Assembly (NCBI GenBank): GCA_017561105.1
Contig: JAFZDR010000220.1
Coordinates: 1 to 10,089, forward strand
Direction of reading: 5' to 3'
DNA: 10,089 nucleotides
From: Alistipes sp.
Lineage (GTDB): Bacteria > Bacteroidota > Bacteroidia > Bacteroidales > Rikenellaceae
Both the position numbers and the translations under genes were made by a program. The number at the start of each line of letters is the position of its first letter. The first letter of the stretch is position 1. The notes under the pieces were generated by a model that saw only the letters and a program-made list of their open reading frames with translations, was not told the DNA's origin and made no database searches. Below, in pieces: positions 1-7,106 of this stretch.

Positions 1-116
1 GTAGCGGTTGCTTCAACCGTATCCCACCACAGCGTCAGGCGGATATTCGCCTCGGTAAGAAGTTGATCGTGTGCGAGTATTGTGGTCGTATTCTTGTTCC
101 AGGCGACGAAATTTAA
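1..116 (+). CDS. C4-type zinc-ribbon protein (DUF164/CdsZ-like), C-terminal end only
   Basis: The last 37 codons of a gene that begins before the window; the frame runs from position 3 to a TAA at 114-116. The visible residues start S-G-C, continue with F-N-R-I-P-P-Q-R-Q, and end with a C-E-Y-C pair followed by G-R-I-L. This pattern is typical of the C-terminal zinc ribbon of the DUF164 family, which carries a long N-terminal coiled coil (off-window here). The two leading bases GT could complete a TGT codon and so a first CxxC knuckle; that base is not in the window, so this is inference. Bacterial members are proposed to bind nucleic acid or act as coiled-coil adaptors, and in Bacteroidetes the gene often follows a Nif3-like gene. 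The family call is fairly secure; the function is not settled. Confidence 0.8.
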   Translation, partial: SGCFNRIPPQRQADIRLGKKLIVCEYCGRILVPGDEI

Positions 117-149
117 TTTTAAGCAGCGATAGCTGCATTATACTGCGAT

Positions 150-192
150 AATCCGCTTGCCTATTTACGCTTAGTAAATGGGCAAGCGGATT
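150..192 (+). terminator. Strong hairpin terminator after the zinc-ribbon gene
   Basis: AATCCGCTTGCC at 150-161 is the exact complement of GGCAAGCGGATT at 181-192. Pairing continues inward through one T-G wobble to TATTTAC/GTAAATG, giving about 19 base pairs around a 5-nt loop (169-173). A T-rich run (TTAACTTTGTTTTCTTCT) follows. A smaller hairpin, GCAGC-GATA-GCTGC, lies just upstream at 123-136. The position, 34 nt after the stop codon, fits an intrinsic terminator. Confidence 0.85.
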
Positions 193-353
193 TAACTTTG
201 TTTTCTTCTCTCTTGCAAGACATAGTGTAAATGAATTTACCCTCTGCGCTTGCTTCGTGCGTCAGTTTTTGTAAGTATGCTGCGGACTTGGTTTTTTATT
301 TGAAAAAATAAAAAAAACTATCCATTCTCTACTCTCTACTTTCAACTTTTTTG

Positions 354-361
354 TATCTTTG
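354..361 (+). promoter_or_regulatory. Bacteroidetes -7 box (TATCTTTG) for the rmuC cluster
   Basis: TATCTTTG matches the TAnnTTTG -7 element used by the Bacteroidetes primary sigma factor. It lies 19 nt before the rmuC ATG, so the leader would be short, roughly 12-16 nt. I see no clear TTTG -33 box at the expected spacing; that stretch is CT- and A-rich. Confidence 0.7.
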
Positions 362-380
362 TAAAAATTGAAGATGCCTT

Positions 381-1667
381 ATGGAGTTAATGATATTTGT
401 AGTAGCTATAGTAGCGGTGGTAGTAGGTGTGGTTTGTGGATATTTTGGTGCGCGAACACGAACTGTTGCAGCCGAAACCCTATTGGCACAGAAGGGTGAA
501 GAGAATGAGAAGGTGAAGGCTGAGCTCGTGGCAAGTCGTGGTGAGAATATCTCGTTGCGCGAGGAGAATACATCGCTACGAACCGAAAATGCGCGTCTTG
601 ACGAGCAGTTGCGCCAGCAGGCCGAGGAGCGCAAGGCTCTTCGTGCAGAGTCCGAAATGGTATTTCGCGAGATTGCTACCTCGATTTTCGACGAGAAGTC
701 TAAGGCTATGAGCGAGAATAATCGCACCCAGCTCGGCGACATCCTCACACCTTTCAAGTCGGATCTCGAGAATCTCAAAAAGACAATTAACGACTGCTAT
801 ATCGGCGAGATGAGTGAGGTTAAGTCGTTGAAGGAGCAGGTTAAGGATTTGACCGATTTGAACAACACTATCGGTCGCGAGGCAAAGGAGCTTACAATGG
901 CGCTCAAGGGGAACTCAAAGGTGCAGGGCGATTGGGGCGAAATGCTCCTCAAGCAACTGCTCGAGAAGTCGGGCTTAGAGGAGGGCGTGAACTATGTTCT
1001 GCAGGCTACCGAGAACCCGGATGGCACAAAGATTAAGAGTGAGAGTGGCGGACAACTGCGACCTGATGCTATATTCTATCTCCCTGAGGGCAAGAGTCTT
1101 ATTATCGACTCGAAAGTTTCCCTCACGGCATATACCGACTATGTGAATGCTTCGGCAGGCGAGCAGGCTGTTGCACTTGCCGCGCACTTGCGCTCGGTAA
1201 AGTCGCATATCGACGAGTTGGCTCGCAAGGAGTATCCGAAGTATGTGAATAATGCTGCCGATTTTGTGATGATGTTTGTGCCTAACGAGGGCGCATATAT
1301 GGCGGCATTGAATGCCGATAAGGATTTGTGGCAGGATGCCTATGATCGCCATATCGTAATCATCAGCCCTACGCACCTTATCTCGGTGTTGAAGCTGATG
1401 TATCAGCTTTGGATGCGCGATAAGCAGACTAAAAATGCCCTCAAGATCGCCGACGAGACGGGTAAATTGTACGATAAGTTTGTCAATTTTGTAGGCGACT
1501 TGGAGGATATAGGTAAACATCTCGACAAGGCTAATACCGTCTACGAGGAGGCTTTTAAGAAGTTCTCGACAGGCAAGGGTAACATTCTCTCTCGCGTGGA
1601 GAATATCCGCGAACTCGGAGCAAAGACCGCTAAGAAGTTGAAGATTGAGAGCGAATATGAAGAGTAG
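381..1667 (+). CDS. rmuC: RmuC-family DNA recombination protein, membrane-anchored
   Basis: A 428-residue protein. Residues 4-22 form a hydrophobic N-terminal helix (rich in V, I, A), so the protein is probably anchored in the inner membrane with the rest in the cytoplasm. Residues 30-95 are a charged heptad-like coiled coil rich in E, R and L. The conserved RmuC domain covers about 115-400: Q-G-D-W-G-E at 182-187, R-P-D-A at 227-230, then I-D-S-K at 242-245, which together resemble a PD-(D/E)xK nuclease core (Asp229, Asp243, Lys245). Also typical are M-F-V-P-N-E-G-A-Y near 298-306 and the S-P-T-H-L segment near 329-333. The name comes from an E. coli gene limiting recombination between inverted repeats; the biochemical activity is poorly known. 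Length is normal for the family. The ATG at 381 follows a -7 box; a nearby ATG at 374 is out of frame. Its 3' end overlaps the next small ORF by 11 nt. Confidence 0.93.
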   Translation: MELMIFVVAIVAVVVGVVCGYFGARTRTVAAETLLAQKGEENEKVKAELVASRGENISLREENTSLRTENARLDEQLRQQAEERKALRAESEMVFREIATSIFDEKSKAMSENNRTQLGDILTPFKSDLENLKKTINDCYIGEMSEVKSLKEQVKDLTDLNNTIGREAKELTMALKGNSKVQGDWGEMLLKQLLEKSGLEEGVNYVLQATENPDGTKIKSESGGQLRPDAIFYLPEGKSLIIDSKVSLTAYTDYVNASAGEQAVALAAHLRSVKSHIDELARKEYPKYVNNAADFVMMFVPNEGAYMAALNADKDLWQDAYDRHIVIISPTHLISVLKLMYQLWMRDKQTKNALKIADETGKLYDKFVNFVGDLEDIGKHLDKANTVYEEAFKKFSTGKGNILSRVENIRELGAKTAKKLKIESEYEE

Positions 1668-1809
1668 CGCGAAGATTATCGGATTGCCCAATTACGAGGC
1701 TCCGCTCGTGAACTCTTGTCTGGTTGCAGTCGAGAGGGGATACTCCTCGACCTCTGAGAGAGTTGAGCTGGAGGATTTAGGCGAAACAAAGAGTGAGGGA
1801 GAGTGGTAA
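1657..1809 (+). CDS. Small ORF (50 aa) overlapping rmuC and the EEP lipoprotein gene; unknown
   Basis: I do not recognise this protein. The ATG at 1657 lies inside the last codons of rmuC (11-nt overlap, different frame), and its TAA at 1807-1809 shares its last A with the ATG of the next gene (TAATG). This double overlap is the usual sign of translational coupling. The frame is bounded upstream by a TGA at 1639. The codons favour GAG and AAG over GAA and AAA, as in the neighbouring genes. The product begins M-K-S-S-A-K-I-I-G-L-P and ends with an acidic half (8 D/E in the last 25 residues) and a terminal Trp. It has one Cys (residue 21), no signal peptide and no membrane segment. It may be a true small protein, or a leader whose translation carries ribosomes to the next start. 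Confidence 0.5.
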   Translation: MKSSAKIIGLPNYEAPLVNSCLVAVERGYSSTSERVELEDLGETKSEGEW

Positions 1810-4800
1810 TGAGACATATTTCTATAATAACCACTTTGGTGCTCGCATTTGCGGCATTGGTTGGATGTGTTAATCATAAGGAGCAGGTTGAAAGACCAGC
1901 TCTTGGCGGTGGTGCACCACAGCAACTATATGCCTCATTCGAAAGTGTTGTATCGCGAACATCGGTGCAGGGGGATAGCTATCTGCAATGGAGCGAGGGC
2001 GACAAAATCTCCTATTTCCCGCAGGTGAACTGCAATCTGCAGTATCAACTGCAGAGCGGCTCGGTGACCGAGGAGGGATACTGTATTTTTCGACGAATTT
2101 TCGAGGGTATAGTCGAAGGAGGATCGCTAAAGTATAGCTATGCGGTCTATCCATATACCCAGCAGACATCGATTATCTCCGAGGGTAATATCCAATTGCA
2201 ATTTCCTGAGATACAATACTATGCTGAGAACTCTTTCGGCGTTGGTGCTGCCCCTATGGTCGCAGTGTCTGATGGTAGCGCAGATAGGGTACTGAGCTTT
2301 AAAAATGTTGCGGGATTTTTGAAATTGCAACTCTATGGCGACAACTTTGTAGTAAGGCGAATTGAGCTGACAGGTAATAACAACGAGAAGTTGTCGGGTA
2401 GCGCTACGATTGTGGCTTCGACAGACTCAACTCCTAAAATCACACTGCAATCATCAGCCTATGAGAGGGTAGTGCTCGATTGTGGCGACGGCGTTATGCT
2501 TGGTCGTAGCGCATCGCAGGCAACCGCCTTCTGGTTTGCACTTCCCAAGGTGAATTTCTCGGAGGGCTTTACCGTAACAATCTATGATGCAGAGAATACT
2601 CCGTATGTAAAGAGTACATCGAATGGCTATCTTATCGAGCGTAATTGTCTTCAGCCGATGAAGGCGTTTGATGTGGAACACGATGCCAATATCGACATCG
2701 GCGACGAGGATGGCAATGTGCTCTTCTACCTTTCGGAGCGCAGCAATGGTGCGCGAGATGCTATAGGTGCATCCGAGCATAATTGGGCGGAGTGTACTGT
2801 TTTAGTCAATGGCAAGAGCTACGATATTGCATTTGACGAGAAGGGTAGACCATATATTAGTGTAGAGCATAATGCTTCGGGCGATTATAGGTCGGTACTT
2901 CTTGTGTCGGAGAGCTCAAAGTGGTACACCTACTCGCCATATGAGAGTGTGATGTTGCCTTGTTCTCAATTCGACTCGAGGGCGAAGAGTGCAATCCGCA
3001 CCTTCCCAATGTATGCAACCTACAACAAGGCTAATGGTCGAAATCTACTATTTGACTATGGCTTTGCGTTGTTGCGCCTGCGTCTGCGTGGTAAGGGCGA
3101 TATCATATCGGCAAGAGTGGAGTCCTCTGCACGATACGATTTGTCGGGTAGGGTGTTGCAGGTGGCTGATGATGGCTTGTATAAGGTCGATAAAGGAATG
3201 AACTTTGTGGCTCTCAACTGCATAAATGGTGGTGACAATGTTACTCTGAGTGCCAATACATATCGCGATTTCTATCTCATGATTGCCCCTGGCGATTATA
3301 ACGACGGCTTGCGATTGTCTATTTGTGATACTGAACGAAAGGCAGCATTTTACGACTTGCCGGATGTAAACCTTAAAGCTGGAGAGGTATATACATTCGA
3401 GGCTGAATACAAGCCTGATGAGAAACAGATATTCTACGAGGGTTTTGACAACTGCGTTTGGGGCGGTGATGTTGTTCGCGGTAGTGCGGGCGTGGGATTT
3501 TCGCCCGACGGCTCGACAGTGGGTATCAACAGCGTACTCGATCGTACAGGCTACGAGGAGGCGCTTACTATGGTCGCCTACAATACTGCAGGTGCGGGAT
3601 TTGTACAGTCAAACACTTGGAATAATGTCAGCGCCTACGATGTTAATAGTTCGCATCAGGCGACCGATAGCTATGTTGCGAGCCGCTATTTCAACGATAT
3701 AAAATACCTCTTCCGCTCGCAGGAGCATCCGGGATATGTCGCTGTGGGTACGGGTAGTACAACCAGAGGTATCTATCGCTCGCCTATGATTCGCAACATG
3801 AAAGGTTTGGGATCATTTAGAGTGAAGATTCGCTTTGCGATGCAGGCCGGTTTCAATGGAGTGCTGCTTGCCGAGATACTTAGCGGCGGACGCATAGAGT
3901 CGGCAAAATTAGACGGTAGCACCATTGAACTTACCGCCGATAACTACTCCTATAAATCTGTAACCTCAATCGTTCGTATCCCACCTTCGCGACTATCGGT
4001 GGCTAAGAATGTTAAGGATGAGAAGAGGTGGCATACACTCGAATTGGTAGTTGCTGATGCCGCCAATGGATCACGAGTGGATTTGCGCGACGAGAGTATA
4101 AATACGGGCGTTCACGGTATATACATAGATAGTATCGAGGCTGTGCAGATTGATGAGTGGGAGCGCAAGAATACAACATTGCGAGTGCTTTTGTGGAATA
4201 TACAGAATGGAATGTGGGCGGACCAACACAATAACTACGACAACTTTGTTGCGTGGGTTAAGAAGTGGGATCCCGATATCTGTATATGGTGCGAATCAGA
4301 GTCTATCTATACGGACAAAACCAATACTGCCTCCTCATCGAAATATCTGCCTGATGGTTGGCCTGAGTTGTGCAAACGCTACGGCCACAGCTACTCTGCG
4401 GTGGGTGGTAATCGCGATAACTACCCTCAGACTGTAACCTCGAAATATCCGATTGAGGTAGTGCAACGAATTACCGATACCAACGAGAAGAATAAACCGG
4501 TGTCGCATGGTGCAGGTCACTTTGTAATCACCGTCAATGGCAAAAAGATAAATATCGTGACGCTCCACATGTGGCCGCAAGCTTACGGATATGGTGTTGC
4601 TACAGCCGACCGCGAGGCGAGCCAGGCGAATGGCGAGGGCGACAAGTATCGTGCCTTTGAGATGCAGTATATTGTCGATCAAACGGTCAAAAACACGAAG
4701 TACGCAGGTGAAAAGTATTGGATTTTGGGAGGAGATACCAATGCTCGCTCGCGACTTGATAACTGGTTCTACGCCTACGACACAAACTCTACGAAGTTGC

Positions 4801-5063
4801 TGACTCATGATATTCTCCTCAATCAGACCAATCTGAAAGATATTATCGGTTGTTGCTATCCGGGTAGCTTTATGTCATCGACCTATGGTGATGCTCGTAT
4901 AGATATTCTCTACGCTTCACCCGATGTATATAATATGATAGATAATGCGATGATGATTATCGATGAGTGGCTTTCGGATGGCAAGAAGAGCCCGTACTAC
5001 TCCTCCTTCTATGAGGTGTCGGATCATCGACCTCTGATTGTCGATCTCGATTTGTCAAAATAA
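1809..5063 (+). CDS. Multidomain lipoprotein: two fimbrillin-like domains, beta-sandwich, C-terminal EEP phosphodiesterase
   Basis: 1084 residues from ATG 1809, preferred over an in-frame GTG at 1803 because it gives a clean signal and the TAATG overlap. The lipobox is L-V-G-C with Cys20 as the lipid site. Residues 30-295 look fimbrillin/Mfa-like (R-T at 50-51, then W-S-E-G-D-K-I at 61-67). Residues 303-535 look like a second copy. A segment from about 540 to 790, opening with F-Y-E-G-F-D (542-547), resembles a beta-sandwich. The EEP domain fills about 791-1084 with all expected motifs: Asn797 (L-W-N-I), Glu829/Glu831 (W-C-E-S-E), His920 (L-H-M-W), Asp976/Asn978 (G-G-D-T-N), Arg1030/Asp1032 (A-R-I-D) and Asp1072/His1073 (S-D-H-R-P). 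It should be a metal-dependent phosphodiesterase (DNase, sphingomyelinase-like or phosphatase) on the outer membrane or in the periplasm; the substrate cannot be told. A GGAG-like stretch precedes the start. Confidence 0.88.
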   Translation: MRHISIITTLVLAFAALVGCVNHKEQVERPALGGGAPQQLYASFESVVSRTSVQGDSYLQWSEGDKISYFPQVNCNLQYQLQSGSVTEEGYCIFRRIFEGIVEGGSLKYSYAVYPYTQQTSIISEGNIQLQFPEIQYYAENSFGVGAAPMVAVSDGSADRVLSFKNVAGFLKLQLYGDNFVVRRIELTGNNNEKLSGSATIVASTDSTPKITLQSSAYERVVLDCGDGVMLGRSASQATAFWFALPKVNFSEGFTVTIYDAENTPYVKSTSNGYLIERNCLQPMKAFDVEHDANIDIGDEDGNVLFYLSERSNGARDAIGASEHNWAECTVLVNGKSYDIAFDEKGRPYISVEHNASGDYRSVLLVSESSKWYTYSPYESVMLPCSQFDSRAKSAIRTFPMYATYNKANGRNLLFDYGFALLRLRLRGKGDIISARVESSARYDLSGRVLQVADDGLYKVDKGMNFVALNCINGGDNVTLSANTYRDFYLMIAPGDYNDGLRLSICDTERKAAFYDLPDVNLKAGEVYTFEAEYKPDEKQIFYEGFDNCVWGGDVVRGSAGVGFSPDGSTVGINSVLDRTGYEEALTMVAYNTAGAGFVQSNTWNNVSAYDVNSSHQATDSYVASRYFNDIKYLFRSQEHPGYVAVGTGSTTRGIYRSPMIRNMKGLGSFRVKIRFAMQAGFNGVLLAEILSGGRIESAKLDGSTIELTADNYSYKSVTSIVRIPPSRLSVAKNVKDEKRWHTLELVVADAANGSRVDLRDESINTGVHGIYIDSIEAVQIDEWERKNTTLRVLLWNIQNGMWADQHNNYDNFVAWVKKWDPDICIWCESESIYTDKTNTASSSKYLPDGWPELCKRYGHSYSAVGGNRDNYPQTVTSKYPIEVVQRITDTNEKNKPVSHGAGHFVITVNGKKINIVTLHMWPQAYGYGVATADREASQANGEGDKYRAFEMQYIVDQTVKNTKYAGEKYWILGGDTNARSRLDNWFYAYDTNSTKLLTHDILLNQTNLKDIIGCCYPGSFMSSTYGDARIDILYASPDVYNMIDNAMMIIDEWLSDGKKSPYYSSFYEVSDHRPLIVDLDLSK

Positions 5064-5066
5064 AAG

Positions 5067-5092
5067 AATAGCGAGGAGCAATCCTCGCTATT
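5067..5092. terminator. Bidirectional terminator between convergent genes
   Basis: AATAGCGAGGA, loop GCAA, TCCTCGCTATT: a perfect 11-bp stem. It sits 3 nt after the lipoprotein stop and 1 nt beyond the dnaG stop. T-rich sequence lies on both exits (TTTCTATATTG on plus; TTCTTTTATTTTG on minus), so it can end transcription from both sides. Confidence 0.88.
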
Positions 5093-5093
5093 T

Positions 5094-7073
5094 CTATATT
5101 GTTTGACGATTGGTTTTGCGTGCAAGCTTTACCTTCAGTCGGTTTAGCTGTACCATCTTCGACATAATCTCCAGCTGATCCTCTTCGCTCAGGCTCTCAT
5201 CCTGCAGCTTTGTCTGCAACTCGGCCAGCATGCCCAATACGGCTTTGGTCTTAAAGAGCAAAATAGCCTTTGGTACACCCTTACCCAAAACCTCCTCTTC
5301 GGTGGTGGTGTGCACCTCTTTCTTTGTCCATATCTCGCTCATCGCATACTGATCGTCGATAAAGAGGAGATCGGTTGCAGCATCACAAACCTCAATATCG
5401 GTGTGCGATGCAAGTTCATCCGGAGTAACCACTCGGCCACTCTCGCGAGCAGAGCGGTAGAGGTCGTAAATCTTGTTGTATGCACTATTGCTGAAGCGCA
5501 TGTCATCCATCGACATCTCGTCGATAATGGTGTCGGCAACATTCAGAGGTATCATATTGCGACCCTCGCGGAACTCGTAGTTCTTTGTGCCGTGAACAAC
5601 AAGATAGTATATAAGCTCGCGCTCAATAATCTCGAGCGAGCTGCCGATTGTGAGATTGCCGAAATGCTCGCCCTCCTCGCTGGTCGGTTTATCATCCTCT
5701 TTGCGCTGCCAATAGCGACGGCTCTCGCGATTTACAAACTCCTCGGCCTCGCGGTCGCCCAGCGAGCGCATACGCATACGCTCCACCTCACGGAGAAGTA
5801 CATCTTCGGCGATATTCATCAGTACGGCGCACTCCTTGATGTAGAGCGAACGCTGTATAGCATCAGGAATCTCGGCTATCGACTGCACCATATCCTTCAC
5901 CACCTCGCTGCGCTTTATCGGGTCGTTACCCGCATCGGCAAGGAGCAACTTGGCCTTGTAGGTGATAAAGTCGGTGCTATTTTGTGCAACGTAGTTGCGT
6001 ACCTCCTCGGCGCTGTGTGAGCGGGCGAAAGAGTCGGGGTCATCCTCCGCAGGCAACAATACCACACGAACATTAAGACCCTCTTTTAAGATCATATCTA
6101 TACCGCGCAACGAGGCGTGCTGACCCGCAGAGTCGCCATCGTACATCACGGTTATATTCTTGGTGAAACGCGCCAAAAGGCGTATCTGCTCGGTCGTAAG
6201 CGATGTTCCTGACGATGCAACAACATTCTCTACGCCCGATTGGTGCATCGAGATAACATCGGTGTAACCCTCGACCATAATGGCGTAGTTCTGCTGCTGA
6301 ATTGCCTTCTTGGCGAAGAACAAACCGTAGATCTCGTTCTTCTTGCTGTAGATCTCGCTCTCAGGCGAGTTCTGGTACTTGGCAACCTTCTTGTCGGTGC
6401 GGAGTGTTCGACCACCGAATGCTACGATGCGACCCGATACATTGTGCACAGGGAACATCACACGCTCACGGAAACGGTCGTAGAGGCGACCATCCTCCTC
6501 GCGCTTGAGGGTAAGACCGGTTGAGAGGAGGAACTCCTCCTTGTAGCCTGCACGCAAGGCATCCTGCGTCATCTTGTCGCCACCCGACGGACAAACTCCG
6601 AGTCCGAACTTCTTGATTGTGCTCTCCGAGAAACCTCGAGCCTGACGGAAGTATGAGAGGCCTATGCTGATACCCTCGTCAGTGTTGTGGAGTGTATTTG
6701 CGAAGTAGTCCGATGCCCAGGAGTTGAGCATAAACATACTCTCGCGGTTGTTGTTGCGGATAACATCCTCCTCGCTCTGCTCGCTCTCCTTAACCTCGAT
6801 GCCATACTTCTTGGCAACGATCTTGAGAGCCTCGGGGTAGGTGATGTTCTCGTGCTCCATCACAAACGATACGGCATTTCCTCCCTTGCCGCAGCCGAAA
6901 CACTTGTAAAGACCCTTCGATGGAGATACAACAAACGACGGCGTCTTCTCGTTGTGGAACGGACAACACGCCTGATAGTTTACACCCTTGCGTTTGAGTG
7001 TAACATAATCGTTTATCACCTCGACAATATCTGCCGCGGCGTAGATTCTATCTATGGTATCTCTATCGATCAT
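5094..7073 (-). CDS. dnaG: DNA primase DnaG
   Basis: Makes RNA primers at the replication fork in partnership with the DnaB helicase. 659 residues from the ATG at 7073. The longer frame begins with TTG at 7082, which lies inside the promoter box, so the ATG (M-I-D-R-D-T-I-D-R-I) is the better start. Domains: CHC2 zinc finger with Cys37, His40, Cys58 and Cys61 in the C-P-F-H-N-E-K-T-P-S-F context; catalytic core with R-F-R-E-R-V-M-F-P-V at 200-209 and F-G-G-R at 219-222; TOPRIM with E-G-Y-T-D (Glu268) and D-G-D (312-314); then a helical C-terminal region for helicase binding, ending in a charged tail. Length is normal for Bacteroidetes. It is the last gene of the minus-strand group, 33 nt after namZ, and ends at the shared terminator. 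Plus-strand frames across it are shadows. Confidence 0.97.
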   Translation of the reverse strand: MIDRDTIDRIYAAADIVEVINDYVTLKRKGVNYQACCPFHNEKTPSFVVSPSKGLYKCFGCGKGGNAVSFVMEHENITYPEALKIVAKKYGIEVKESEQSEEDVIRNNNRESMFMLNSWASDYFANTLHNTDEGISIGLSYFRQARGFSESTIKKFGLGVCPSGGDKMTQDALRAGYKEEFLLSTGLTLKREEDGRLYDRFRERVMFPVHNVSGRIVAFGGRTLRTDKKVAKYQNSPESEIYSKKNEIYGLFFAKKAIQQQNYAIMVEGYTDVISMHQSGVENVVASSGTSLTTEQIRLLARFTKNITVMYDGDSAGQHASLRGIDMILKEGLNVRVVLLPAEDDPDSFARSHSAEEVRNYVAQNSTDFITYKAKLLLADAGNDPIKRSEVVKDMVQSIAEIPDAIQRSLYIKECAVLMNIAEDVLLREVERMRMRSLGDREAEEFVNRESRRYWQRKEDDKPTSEEGEHFGNLTIGSSLEIIERELIYYLVVHGTKNYEFREGRNMIPLNVADTIIDEMSMDDMRFSNSAYNKIYDLYRSARESGRVVTPDELASHTDIEVCDAATDLLFIDDQYAMSEIWTKKEVHTTTEEEVLGKGVPKAILLFKTKAVLGMLAELQTKLQDESLSEEDQLEIMSKMVQLNRLKVKLARKTNRQTI

Positions 7074-7079
7074 CGGGTA

Positions 7080-7087
7080 CAAAGGTA
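7080..7087 (-). promoter_or_regulatory. -7 box (TACCTTTG) directly before dnaG
   Basis: On the minus strand TACCTTTG fits TAnnTTTG exactly and is followed by 6 nt (TACCCG) and then the dnaG ATG. Transcription would start at or within a few bases of the ATG, giving a leaderless or near-leaderless mRNA. No clear -33 TTTG is present at the usual spacing. It lies in the 33-nt gap after namZ. Confidence 0.55.
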
Positions 7088-7106
7088 GTTAAAATATATG
7101 ACCTTT

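Noticed and set aside
1803..1808. GTG as start of the EEP lipoprotein
   Set aside because: It adds only two residues before a good lipoprotein signal. The ATG at 1809, overlapping the upstream TAA, is the more natural start.
1692..1925. Minus-strand frame of 77 codons across the start of the lipoprotein gene
   Set aside because: It overlaps the signal-peptide coding region antisense and has no family features; the plus-strand small ORF better explains this interval.
4335..4808. Minus-strand frame of 157 codons within the lipoprotein gene
   Set aside because: It is antisense to the EEP domain, whose catalytic motifs fix the real frame; no recognisable domain.
5310..6020. Long plus-strand frame of 236 codons opposite dnaG
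   Set aside because: It mirrors the codon pattern of dnaG on the other strand; the dnaG motifs in the opposite frame are conclusive.
7074..7082. TTG at 7082 as dnaG start
   Set aside because: It falls inside the -7 box TACCTTTG, and the three added residues are not part of the conserved DnaG N-terminus, which begins at ATG 7073.
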